From Drosophila miranda (lineage: Eukaryota; Arthropoda; Insecta; Diptera; Drosophilidae): a stretch of 64,000 nucleotides of DNA. A program made the position numbers and the translations under genes. Under the pieces are notes generated by a model. It had not been told where the DNA came from. It saw only the letters and a program-made list of their open reading frames with translations, and ran no database searches. The stretch is taken from NCBI RefSeq assembly GCF_003369915.1, contig NW_022881614.1:11057001-11121000 (forward strand), in the 5' to 3' direction. Positions 11,205 to 23,500 of this stretch are shown one piece after another; position 1 is the first letter of the stretch, and each line of letters starts with the position of its first letter.

Positions 11205-14200
11205 TTATAGCTTTACATCAATTTCGTCGATGAAGTCAATTAGTGTTTGGTACGCGCTGATGTTTTCTTTTTCAAAGAATTTGTAAATATCATTATATTT
11301 TCTTAGAGATGGGAAGTTTTGCCTTGTTGTGTTGTACTTTGTACAATTGAAAATTAAATGCGAGGCGTTATCGATACTATCGCATGTATCACATATGTTA
11401 CTAGGAACTACATGCATTTTGGCGAGAGTGTGCCTATCGAATGCGTTACCACTAAGCAGTCTGTTGATTCTTTTAGCGTCAATGGCTTTAAGCTTAGTTT
11501 TATTTAGGAACCACGGTTTGGATGATGTTGAGGGGAAAAGCGAGCAGTAACCTCGGTGCTTGATACTAGCAAACTCGGCGTATTCTCTCTCCCATTCTGC
11601 TTTTAAGATTCTGTGTATTTCGCACATAGCGTCTTTAAGGTTCCATTTAACCACTGTGTATTTTCCTCGTCTGTGGGCTTCTTTGGCTGCTGCGTCAACT
11701 GAAGTGTTCTGAGGGATGTTAGCGTGTCCGGGAATGTAGTGAACCTCTACAGTTCTTAGATGTGGATTTTGTTGGATCTTTTCTCTGATTTTGTAGGCGA
11801 TAGAGTTATCCTGAATGTTCTTCGCCAGAATGAGGGCCCCGTTTCTGCTGTCTGTCAGGAGCGCGACACGAGGAAAATTGTACAAAATAGCATGGTCTAA
11901 TGCCTTCTCGATAGCAAGGAGCTCGGCGGACAACGAGGAAAGGGTTTTGTGCGTGTAATAGCTATCTAAAAAACCTGTCCTATCGTGCAGGAAAGCGGCG
12001 CTGGAATGCCCATCTGCGACTGACCCATCCGTGTAATAGATTTCAAAACCACCCTTTGTCAGCTGATCCTTCTTTTCCCCGTGGAGCAGCATGATACCTG
12101 CCTGGTCTATAGCGTGCTTGTTGGGTGCAGAACCCTTGAAAAATTCTAAGTCGGAGCTAATTTTAGTGCAAAATGAAGCTGTGTACTCGAAAACCTCAAC
12201 TCTATCTATTATGCTGCCAAACTCCCGATATGCCTTAGCGTAGCCCGTGTTTAAATCCCTATTTGCTGACACTGTTTCACTTGCTGGGAGATTAAATGCA
12301 AACACCTTAACCAACTCTTTCGCCGCCAGGAATCTCATCCTGTAGTCCGGGGGAAGTTCTCCTGCCATGTGATATATGATAGGAACGGGAGTGCAGATTA
12401 TCAGACCCAGCGACTTTCTGAGGTGATGGTTGCAGTGGGATTTGATTTTGGCCAAGGCAGATTTGGACAGGTTGCAGAATGATGAGCACGCGTACTCTAG
12501 CCTACTTCTGACAAATGCCTTGTAAATATAAGCCCTCTTTTGGGGCTGATACCATAGTGAGACCCACTGAGTAATCTGAGAAATGCACAGTTTCTGTTCG
12601 ATTCTGAGATGGCCAGATCAATGTGACCAGAGGCTGAGTTGTTTGCTGAGATAGTCCTGCCTAGGTATTTGATCTGCTCTACTTGTCTGATCTCAACTCC
12701 TTGATGCGAGATATTTAGCGCAGCTCTACGATTGTTAAAGTAAATCACTTTAGACTTCACCGGATTAAATGACAGGTTTAGCCTATTGCATTTTTCTTCG
12801 AACTTATCTATACTGTCTTCCAGCACACCTTTCGCAATGGATACTGTTGGACAGAATTTCGCTGCCGTTGCAAGGGAAGTTCTTGTACCGAAAAGTAAAA
12901 ACGCAACCATTCATATGTAAGGTTTATTTGGCTAACACCTCTGTTCACCTCTACCTCGCTTTTGCCCTTTATGAGAATTCGTCTGTTAAGGAAGCTGGAG
13001 ATCCAAGCCGTGAGGCTTGTATTGAACCGCATATCCCTCATCCTGTGCTCGAGTGTGTCCACTCTTACGCAGTCGAACGCTCTTTGTAAATCTATGCAAG
13101 CTGCGACAACCTGACAACCCCTCGCCTTCAGCGCCAGAACTTTGTTGATAAGGTCGTTGATGCAAAGAGCCGTGGACCTGTTTCTCCTGAAGGCATAGGA
13201 CCTGACCGGCAGCAGATCACAGTTTGCTATGTGCTCGTCCAACTTCAACTTTATCAACCCCTCTATGGATTTAAACAGCGTGTTAATCAAACAAATCGGC
13301 CTATGGTTTTGGAAGGAAGTAGGGTCTGCATTCTTCTTGGGGATGGGTACCACTTTTATCCTGCGCCAGACTTCAGGGATGACGCCACTCAGCCATACTT
13401 TATTTATAATTTCAAAAATGTCTTGTTTTTTCCCACTTGGTAGCTTTTGAAGCATCCTGAACGAGATGCCATCAGGGCCTCTAGCCGAATTGGGGTTCCT
13501 GGTTTTTAGGAAGGCCAGGAATTCTTCCAGTTCCAGGGGTTCCGGGTCGTCTGGTCCTAACAAAGGGGCAGGAATTTTCTTAGGGGGCCTACTGTTTGAC
13601 GTGGATGGGGTTACTTTAACCATATTGAGAAAGTTTTTGTCATCTTCGTTCGTCCATTTGTTCCCTACATTTTTGATTTGACCGTATTTTTTGATGTTCT
13701 TCACCCTGCTCCAGATAGAGGGCGATGAGGAGACCTATTCTATAAACTTGGAAAAGTTGCGCTTTCTAAGATTTTTTACGTGATTTTGTAGATTTTTGTC
13801 AGCTTCTAAGGTTGCTCTGGCATCAGCCAATTTTTTGGTGAGGTAGAATTTTTGCCTGCAAGCGTTTCTCACGCGAAAAAGTTTTTCCGTTTCCTCGTTT
13901 CACCATTTCTTAGCAACGTACTTGTTCTTGCTTTGGAATGTGTCCGTGTTTTTTAAGGTCAGGGATTTCACTTTTTCATTGAGCTCCTCCAGATTTGAGA
14001 AATCACTTGCACCCAGAATCCGGGCTATTCTGTTGTGAAGGATCTTCTTGGCATTTAGGCATTTGCACTGATAATACAATTGGGAAGTGGTTGCTGTTCG
14101 TAGTTTTTGTTTTGAGGACTTGCCAGTTAATAGTTCCATTTCTGTAGTTCGAAAAAAAAAGGACAAGAACGGAGAATTGAGATGGGCTCCTGGAGAAGGT

Positions 14201-14717
14201 TGGCGAACCGTCGTTTAGGCAGATAAATCCGGCCTCCCGGGTGGAATTCTCAATGCTGGGACCCTTGCGATCACAGATCGGACTTCCCCAGATAGAAGAC
14301 CTAGCGTTGAGGTCCCCGCCCACTATTGAGGGTATGTCAAGCGAAGCCGCGAATTCGAAAAACTTTTTTGTGCCCGATTTAAACTGTGAAACTGTTGTTG
14401 ATGGCGGTGCATATATGCTAAAAATATTGAAATTGCTCTTGAGGTTTAATGTTTTTATTCCTAAAATTTCCAAGTCGTTCTCTATTTTTAAAATGCTGAA
14501 TTTAATGTTTTTCCTGACGTAGATGCCAACCCCGCCGTAGCCGTCCTCTCTGGGCCTGCAGAAAAAGTTATAGTCTAAAATGCTGCAGTCCGCGTTGTTA
14601 AAGACCCAAGTCTCTGAGAGGATGGCAATATCTATTGCGTTCTTGTCTAGGAACATTGAGAGGAGCTGTTTGTTGTTGTTGTGTCAGACTTTGAATATTT
14701 AGCTGAAGAATCTTCAT
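11205..14717 (-). pseudogene. I-like ORF2 (endonuclease, RT, RNase H) with frameshifts and catalytic deletion
   Basis: ORF2 starts at ATG 14717. The endonuclease region shows ILSETW and GGDLNARSSIWG. The RT palm motif A is CIDLQRAFD. RNase H begins around YTDGSVADG and includes TDSR and the GHANIPQN region. Frame breaks occur near 14680, in the A9 run near 14155, at a stop near 13900, and near 12900. At 12905-12930 the sequence jumps from GVSQ (normally GVPQG) almost directly to LTY, and the YADD box itself has lost bases, so the polymerase is certainly dead. Confidence 0.8.
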
Positions 14718-16267
14718 TGTTGGATGTTTTGAGAACCAACTGCCATCCCTTGGGCAATCTGACGCCTATCTAGTTCTGCGTTGGAAGCATTGACAAATTC
14801 TCTAATTTCCTTAATAAATTTATTCGCTAAAGAATCCCCTTTAATGATGTTGTTTGGATCAATCAGGAACGCCGTGAGTTTGGCTAATAGTGCGTTTAGC
14901 TTATCCTGGGCCAGAGAAGATGCCACGGATGAAGATCTCAAAAATTTCTCGTTCATTTGGACGTAGTCTGAGTTTATTGAGTTCTTCCACTCTGCCATGT
15001 TGGCTGCTGCCTTGGCCGCCTCTGCGTTCCGGGCGGCAACCCTATTGGATTTGGTCACTTCCGCGAAAGAGGTGACAGAATGAATTTCCCTGGCGGACTC
15101 TAAGCTGTTATTTAAGAATTCAGGGGAGCGGTTAGATTGTCAACTGGGTCTAGGAAATTCCCCTTGATCCCTTAGGTTGGGGGAAGTTCTATCAAAAAGG
15201 ATCGGATATCTAGCCTTGACCTCAGCTCTAGTTAGGTTTTCCAGTGTCATACACTTTTGAATGGCGTACGCTTTTTTCCACTGCGGGTGGGTGGCAGCAT
15301 GTTCCCCCTTGCAGTTAGCACAGACCAGCCCTGAGCAGATAATATCTTTGCTGTGATCTTGTCCGCATTTGAAACATTTCGCTCCACTCTTGCAATGTTG
15401 CGCCAGATGGCCAAACCTAAAACACCTGAAACATTGAATAGGCTGAACAAAAGGTTTCACTTCTACTTTAGAATATAGAAAATTGATTTTGGTTGGTAAC
15501 TGCTCTCCTCTGAACCAGAGTTTCACCCTGCCAGTAGGTACACGTTCCCCCGATGCTCTATCCCTTCGCGTAATCCGAACTATCTCCTCAATTGGGATAT
15601 CCGAGGTTACAAGCTCCGCTAGCTGTTCCTCCGAGTAGTGCCCGGGGATCCCAAAAATTAGCCCTGCTTTTTGGACGAAGTGCCTAAAGATTCGGGTTGA
15701 GTACCCTTGAGCAGCGAAAACACTGTTTTCCACTAGCCCGTTTGCACACTCCGCCGACCCGCACACAATCTTGCACCTGCCATAGCCCATTCTAGCAACC
15801 TCCTCGATATCGCTAATGCCCTGTTTCAGCAGTAGATCGGATAGATCAAACTGGTTTATAGCAATTCTGGCATTATTCGCACTCATTTTGTCGATACAAA
15901 CAATGTATGGGCCTTTATGCCCCTCATAATACTTGTTAACGATGATTTTGCGGTTACTTCCGTTTTTCGTACTCACGGAAGCCACACAAACCGCGTCAGT
16001 CTTCTCTCTCTCTTTCGTCGTAGAAATGTTTGATGTCATGCTTGTTGTCGTGTTTGTGGACATGTTTGTCGACACGTTCGTCGACAAGTTTGGTTTCTTG
16101 CACAGCAGTTTAGAAGCTAAAAGCTGCGGAGCCGTTTTTGCCGCCATCTTTACTCCTACCCGCATGGCGGATTTAGCTTCTCCTTCCCTTTTTTTCAGCG
16201 TTTCCATGCGAATTTTAACTCCCGTCGCCTTCTCCGTGGCCATCCTTGTCTTTCCTATGCTTGCCAT
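14714..16267 (-). pseudogene. I-like ORF1 (Gag-like) with one in-frame stop
   Basis: A single frame of about 518 codons runs from 16267 to the stop at 14714-14716, broken only by one TGA at 15140-15142. The N-terminus is rich in Thr/Ser-Asn repeats. The central region ends in CCHC knuckles (CFRCFRFGHLAQHC, CFKCGQDHSKDIIC, CANCKGEHAATH). It is expected to bind element RNA. The ORF1 stop overlaps the ORF2 start as ATGA, which suggests termination-reinitiation. Confidence 0.8.
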
Positions 16268-16527
16268 GCTTCTCAGGGTCCAGACGGAGTTCCAAGAGCC
16301 GTTTTAAGAGTTATTCCGGAACGCCATGCGGTAAATTCCAGGTTTTTCGACTTAATTGATGAAGCTTTGGGAATTTCTTCGCGCCGTCTTCGTAGGCGTG
16401 TGAGGCACCCCCAGAAGCTTCGGAAAATGTCTTTTTGATTAAAACTATCAGCGAACGTCTTGAAATATGTTAATTTTTTCCTTCCGCAAACAATTTTAGG
16501 TACGCGCCATATCAGTGTTGAACAACT

Positions 16528-16802
16528 CTGATGTTTTCTTTTTCAAAGAATTTGTAAATATCATTATATTTTCTTAGAGATGGGAAGTTTTGCCTTGTTG
16601 TGTTGTACTTTGTACAATTGAAAATTAAATGCGAGGCGTTATCGATACTATCGCATGTATCACATATGTTACTAGGAACTACATGCATTTTGGCGAGAGT
16701 GTGCCTATCGAATGCGTTACCACTAAGCAGTCTGTTGATTCTTTTAGCGTCAATGGCTTTAAGCTTAGTTTTATTTAGGAACCACGGTTTGGATGATGTT
16801 GA
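16528..16802 (-). mobile_element. Older 5'-truncated I-like element, 5' piece
   Basis: This 275-bp segment is essentially identical to 11261-11535 of the nested element and encodes part of the region after RNase H (LKAIDAKRINRLLSGNAF). It ends at the outer target-site duplication. It continues logically into 10901-11066, showing the original copy was split. Confidence 0.8.
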
Positions 16803-16810
16803 CTTTCGCG
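16803..16810. repeat. Target-site duplication, right copy (outer I-like insertion)
   Basis: CTTTCGCG matches 10875-10882 and closes the composite insertion. Confidence 0.7.
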
Positions 16811-17530
16811 CCTTTTTTATTTTACAATAAATGTTTAAAACGTACACATTTGCCCTTCAGGTGTCGCTATATTTAAATACAAATATAGTAGCAGGCGTGG
16901 AGTTAGCGTGTAGCAACCATGTACAAAAAATTAATTTTGCTGAAATTGTGGGTGACCATTTTTGCTTAAACCTTATTTAATAAGCAATCCAAAAATTATG
17001 AGAACTTAAATTATGGACCTAGCTAACTAGTTATTTTCAATCGAATATCAAAGTCGAGGAATATGATGGAATATGAACACAAATAATTAGTCAGTATATT
17101 TACGGTATATTGTTGAACTGTGACGTATTTTCGGTATATTTCTGAGGGTCAGACCGTATATCTTATAGATAAGTAAACGGTCACACTGCCACCAAATAGG
17201 TGCGGGGTGTTGCTGCGCTTGTAAAAGACAAAAAAGAACTAAATTTAAGAAGTGTATTCGTTTTCAATTGAAATTAAATGTTAAATATAGGCCTGAAATG
17301 CGCGAAGAAATACTGTAGGTGGCTAGAGCAACTGCCCACGCGCATGCAACCCGTGGTTGACAAAATACAAGCGTTTGAACACTCGCTCTTCGAGAGTTCG
17401 TTTCCGTTCCGCCCTCGCCAATAGGAGAAAAATCGATTTTGTGATAACAGACTTTACGCTTACGCGTTCTCGTGCCCTGCTCTCGTTCTGCAGCTTAACT
17501 CTTGAATAACAGTAAGAAAATTTGGTCAAA
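16811..17530. promoter_or_regulatory. Upstream region of Eps-15 with Motif-1 core promoter element
   Basis: CGGTCACACTG at about 17178-17188 matches Drosophila core-promoter Motif 1, typical of TATA-less housekeeping genes. The Eps-15 ATG follows about 340 bp downstream. No other gene is visible in this interval. Confidence 0.5.
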
Positions 17531-20500
17531 ATGAATTTGGATTTTGCCAAGGTGTGCAGTAAGCACATCGGCATCTACGAGGCTTACTACAAACAGGTAA
17601 GGACGCCCAGGCGTGGTGAAGCGGAGCGAGAATGTGGCTTGGGTCGATTTTTTTTTTTTTGCAACGCCCTATTGATTTTTGCAGATTGACCCGAAAGGCA
17701 CTGGAGCCATCGAGGCCATGACGGCGGCCAAGTTTCTCAAGAGGTCCGGCCTCAGCGATGTGGTGCTCAGTCGGATCTGGGATCTGTCCGATCCAAATGG
17801 GAAGGGCTTCCTTGACAAGCCCGGTTTCTTTGTGGCCCTGAAGCTAGTCTCGCTCTCCCAGGCGGGACAGGTGGCCAACATGAACAACATCTATGTGGAC
17901 ACTGTCAACCCTCCGAAAGTGGTGAGTGAATCGGCATAAACCTTGCACCAGTTACACAATAGCCACGAACTTATGTGTATCATACAATATGACCTTATTC
18001 TCAGGGTGAATTACCAAAAACGGTGCCCGCTCGCATTCAAACAGGTCCTGTCGCGAGCGGAGGCGCGGCCACCGGCGATTGGACAATCAGTGTCATCGAT
18101 CGGCTGAAGTACGAGCAGCTTTTCCAGTCGCTCCGTCCCCACGACGGCATGCTGCCCGGCGACAAGGTGAAAGGCGTGCTCATGGAGTCCAAGCTACCGA
18201 TGAACATCCTCGGCACCATCTGGGACCTGGCTGATCAGGACAAGGACGGCAATTTGGACAAGCACGAGTTTATCGTGGCCATGCATCTCGTCTATCAGAC
18301 GCTCCAGAAGCGCACCGTGCCCAGTGTCCTACCACCCGAGCTACGGAAGCCCGGTGGCACTGGTCCGCCACCCAAACCTGCCATGCCTCCACCACCAGCT
18401 GGCGCTCCCATGCCGCGTGCCCCCAGCGGTGAGAGGTTCGGCGATAGTGGCTTCGTCGCCAACTTCCCCAAGGACATTGCCCCGCCGGCGGCTATTCCTA
18501 TGCCCATAGCCGTGCCGCCCATGACTCGCATTCCGCCCGTGGGCGCGGTCAGTTCCCAGCCTCTGATCCAGACCGATCCGCTCATACCAATCGACGCCCC
18601 GGTGACGGCCAATGAAGACTGGGTGGTGACTGCCTCCGAGCTGAACCGATTCGAGGAGATATTCCGACAGTCGGACCTGGACAAGGACGGCCTAGTCTCT
18701 GGCCTCGAGGTGAAGGACATTTTCATAAAGTCGGGTATACCACAGCGAAGTCTGGCAGACATCTGGTGAGGATTGGATTGCAGCTGTTAACCGATTCCGA
18801 TGGAAGCCAAACTTAACCGTTTCCTTTCATTTCGGTTCGCTTCAGGGCGCTGTGCGACACCAATCAGTCGGGTAAGTTGACTGTGGAGCAGTTCGCCCTG
18901 GCCATGTGGTTCGTCGAGCGGAAGCAGCGCGGCGTGGATCCGCCGCATGTTCTGACCGCCAACATGGTGCCGCTATCAATGCGCTCTACTGTATCGGGCG
19001 TGGACATGCAGCTGCAGGAGACGAAGCCCACATACTCCAATCCCGAGATGGAGATGATCTCCAAGGAGATCGAGGAGCTGGCTCGCGAAAGACGTGTGCT
19101 CGAGACGGAGATCGCCCAAAAGGAAGCTGACGTGCGCATCAAGAACGGGGAAGTGCGCAGCCTGCAGGTAAGTGTATTCTGCAGATTCGATTCCACAATC
19201 AAAATGAGAATAAACTCAACTGCTGTTGCATTTGCAGAGCGAACTGGACACCTTGACGGCCACACTTAAGCAGCTGGAGAATCAGCGGGGAGAGGCCCAG
19301 AAGCGTCTGGACGATCTGCAGGCTCAAGTAGTTATTTTGCATGCATCTCTGCCTTAAGGGCGCTGCTTTACTTTGCTTGCTCTTTTGGGTTAACCTTTTA
19401 ATTTTTAATTTTAACTCTGATTTCCCTTTCTTTGTCATGGTTCCTACGAACTCCAAACTACACTCCACACCCTGTTAACAAATTGGCTAAACGCATAACG
19501 AAACCCCTACTAAATCGGTGAATGCACTTTAAAACTTATCCACAAAACTTATTCGATTCGATTTCATAAGGTTAACCAAATTACGGCCGTGTTGGCCAAC
19601 GTAAGTCTTGATATATCCACCACCAACAGCCAGGTTTGTTTCAGTTTCTCCACATTTTATGTTATGTTTTTTATGGTGTTCATGTTTATTATACATATGT
19701 ATCTGCATATTTGTTGGCCTGAATGTTGTGCACAATTTTGGCTAAATCCGCAAGCATCCGTCGCTCATCGAAGTCGCATTTCCAAATGTCTTTTTGTAGG
19801 TGAACAAGATACGGGATCAGTGCCAGAAGCAGGAGGAGACCATCAACGAACAGGAGGGCGAGCTCAATGCCAAGCGCTCCGAGCTGCAGAAGCTCAAGGA
19901 TGAGGAAACGTCTTTGCAGAAGGAGTACGACGACAATAATCGCGAGCTCTCCAAGCTGACCAAGCATCTGCAGAATACGCAGCTCCAAATTAGCTCGGTA
20001 AGTGGGGTACATTCCTTGGGGTTGCCTTGGGCTTACGCTTTCCTCATCAAAAGGTGCGTTCGATGGTCACTCAATTGATGGAGACCCAGCGCCAGATGAC
20101 CGATGCGCTGCTCATCTGTCGCGCCGCCATGGAGACCCAGAACGCGGAGCTAGTCTCCGAGTACCAGCTTAAGATCGAGCCGGACTTTGATGACGCTCGC
20201 AAGACACTCCACAAGGAGATCGAGATGCCCAAGGACGATCCCTTCGACGAGAACAACAGCGGAGCGGCCAATCAAGCCAAGCAGTCGACCAACGGCTTCG
20301 GCAACGATCCCTTTAGCGGCCAGGTCAGCAAGCCAGCCATCAATGCCGGCTTCGATGACAGCTTCACGATGAACTCCGGCTTTGACAGTGGATTCGATGC
20401 GTTTGGACAGAGCGGAACAGGCTCTTCTATGGGCTTTGGCCAGAGCGTAACAGGATCAGCAACTGGTTTTGGCCAAACGCAACGCGATCCCTTCGGTGCC

Positions 20501-23500
20501 GACGCTTTCGGGGGCAGCAAAAGCAGCGCCATAACACCGGAGGTAAGGCCGGGCAATGGGTTTAGAGGGAAGCCCGACGACTCACCCCCCGATCATGCAT
20601 TACAGCCTGGGAAGGACGACTTTGGAAGCGATCCGTTTGCCTCTCTGCATGCGCCCACTGGCCAGGGTCAGGTGCTCAGCCCGAACGCACAGAGGTCAGG
20701 CCCACCACCACGACCGGAGTCGCCTAGTCCAGCATTGCCGCCAAAGAAATCCAAGATGCCGCCACCCAGACCAGCCCCGCCACGAGCATCCCAGGTAAGG
20801 CACAAGACATGAGTGTCTAAGAGGATTACTAATTGAAGGAATTTCCTGTTCCTGTTTTCCCCACAGCCAACGAGTGGTTTTGGCGGAGGCGGCGGCGGCG
20901 GGGGAGGAGGCTTCGCTGACTTTGAAGACTTTGACAATAAGGTTGGTACCCATTTCAGTGTTCGCTGGGATCGGTGGTAATGCATGCACACCGTTCACTA
21001 CCACCTGTATTTATAGTATGGCTAATCCGATTTGGTTTCCAATTACGATTATTTACTAACATTTCTTATGTTTTTTGTGTAGTTTAAAAATAAATTTTTG
21101 TTTCGAAGCACGCACTCGCAAAAAGTAGAACTTTGATTATTTGTATTGGTTTTACTTTGTTTATTGTACACTTGATTTGTTGCTTAACGGTAATTGCCAG
21201 CCCTTCCACATCGTACACCCCGTGAACCCACCACCCCCAGTAGTCGATGGCTTTGGCCTGCCTTTGGTTTGGTTCCGTTCCCAAGTGCTGCTCGTATAAA
21301 ACTAACCGTCTGGTCTCTCTCTCTCTCTCATCTCTTGCAATTCTTTACTTTCAGTGAACATCTTAAAAATAATCACATTTCTATAATGCATATATCTGAT
21401 ATACATATATACCAGTACTAACACACACACACACACACATACACAGTTAATGGGAGGGCCTCCTCCTCTAGCAGCATTGCAAATCGATTTGAAGCGTACA
21501 AAAGCTAACGGCGAACCACATACATATAATATTTACACCTAACTTAAACATACTCGTACTCCTGCATCAGTACGCGAGTACAAACTTATCAATCATGCCT
21601 ATAATTAGCTAAATGTACTAAATCAATTCAAAAACTCAAGCAAATTCCAAGCGTTACGTCTCGTCGTGTTATAAATGTAGTCACAAGAAAAAAAAAAATA
21701 AAGAAAAGAAATGAAATGGATAAACGTAGCTCTTTTCAAAGTTCGATTCCGAAACGTTGTGCAATATATTGTATTTAACTTAATATTACGATTATGTTAT
21801 GGAGATTTCCCTCGAATTTTTTAAATACCGAATCTTAACTGGAGAACATCTAATCATATTTTCATGGATGGTTTGTTTTTTTTGCTAGTCAAGAGAAGGA
21901 TCTCTCTAAAGGGAATTTAAATGCAAGTTGTTTGTTGTTTCTGCATATGAGAATACTAACGTTTATAGCCATACCACATATAGCATATATTGACAACATT
22001 TTACATCGTAAACTCATATAAAGTACAATATATAAGTATTATGGATTATGGATGTAACTGCCGCAGAATAGGATAGTTTGAATTTTATGGGGGAGGGGCC
22101 ATCAGACTCTGGAGTTGCCTGCCTGCCCCGCCCCACTACTATTTACTGATACTGCATCAGATGAAAATTTAAACATACATGCTATACATAGAAATCAATG
22201 CGGTATAGCATAGCCTCCAAATATTCAACTATATATTTGGCAGATTTTGATTATAATAAAGCACCCACACACACTTCCCACAAGCTTCCCGTGCATTGAT
22301 TTTTCTGTGCATCACATGGCTCCGTACATAGAATATACATACATATATCCATATACACATGCGTACTTATAAAGAGGAGCGGCAAACCTAACCGAAAATA
22401 CATACAATGTAACAGACAAAACGTTTTGCATTATTAATAAAGAGAAATATCTATGTTCGACATCATTCCACGTACGTCAGAGAGAGAGTTCTATTGGGAA
22501 GGAAAAGACCGGCTCCCCGGTTTCTGATTATGGTAATGCTAATGGTTGTGGTCCTCCTCCACCTTTGCGATGTGTGCTTCAATGCTTTCGTTTGACTTTT
22601 GTGCTTATGGTTTCCCCCTTTTTATACCCGATACTCAAAATGAGTATTGGGGTATATTAGATTTGTGGTAAAAGTGGATGTGTGTAACGTCCAGAAGGAA
22701 TCGTTTCCGACCCCATAAAGTATATATATTCCTGATCAGCATCAATAGCCGAGTCGATTGAGCCCTGTCTGTCTGTCCGTCTGTCCGTCCGTCCATCCGT
22801 CTGTCCGTCCCCTTTAGCGCCTAGTGCTCAAAGACTATAAGAGCTAGAGCATCGATGTTTTGGATCCAGACTTCTGTGATATGTCACTGCTACAAAAATA
22901 TTTCTAAACTTCGCCCCGCCCACTTCCGCCCCCACAAAGGACGAAAATCTGTGGCATCCACATTTTTAAAGATACGATAAAACCAAAAACGCAGAATCGT
23001 AGAGGACTACTATATGTTCTAGAATGTAAAATCTCAACCAGATCGTATAATTTTTATAGCCAAAATCAAGAAAACAATTTCATTCTTTCTCGCTCTGTCT
23101 CTGTCTAACACACAGGTTTCATGGTAGGTTTTGCCAATTGCAAAATATGAGTTCAAGGATCTCAGAACCTATAAGAGCCAGAGCAACCAAATTTGGTATC
23201 CACACTCCTGTGATATCGGACCTTGACCGTTTCGTGTCCAAATTTCGCCACACCCCCTTCCGCGCCCGCAAAGGACGAAAATCTTGGGCATCCACAAATC
23301 TCAGAGACTATTAAGGCTAGAGTAACCAAATTTGGTACACACACTCCTTTAAGATGTCACTATAAAACGTATATCTCAAAATTTCCCCCCCCCCCCCTCC
23401 CCCCCCACAAAGGACCGAAAATCTGTTGCATCCACAATATTGCACATTCGAGAAAACTAAAAACGCGGAATCATAGATAATGACCATATCTATCAGATTG

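Larger units (their letters stand above)
11067..16527 (-). mobile_element. Near-full-length I-clade non-LTR retrotransposon, nested and degenerate
   Basis: The minus-strand element has an A30 tail (T run 11067-11096), ORF1 with CCHC zinc knuckles, and ORF2 with endonuclease, reverse transcriptase and a C-terminal RNase H. That order is diagnostic of the I clade. Length is about 5.4 kb, as in I elements. It is inserted into the older truncated copy, flanked by CTGATG (possibly CTGATGTTTT) at 11061 and 16528. Both ORFs carry inactivating lesions, described in their own entries. Confidence 0.88.

Noticed and set aside
22766-22812. Short regularly repeated CTGTCTGTCCGTC units resembling a CRISPR-like array
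   Set aside because: They are the simple GTCY microsatellite core found in every Helitron-like copy, with no spacers; the genome is eukaryotic.
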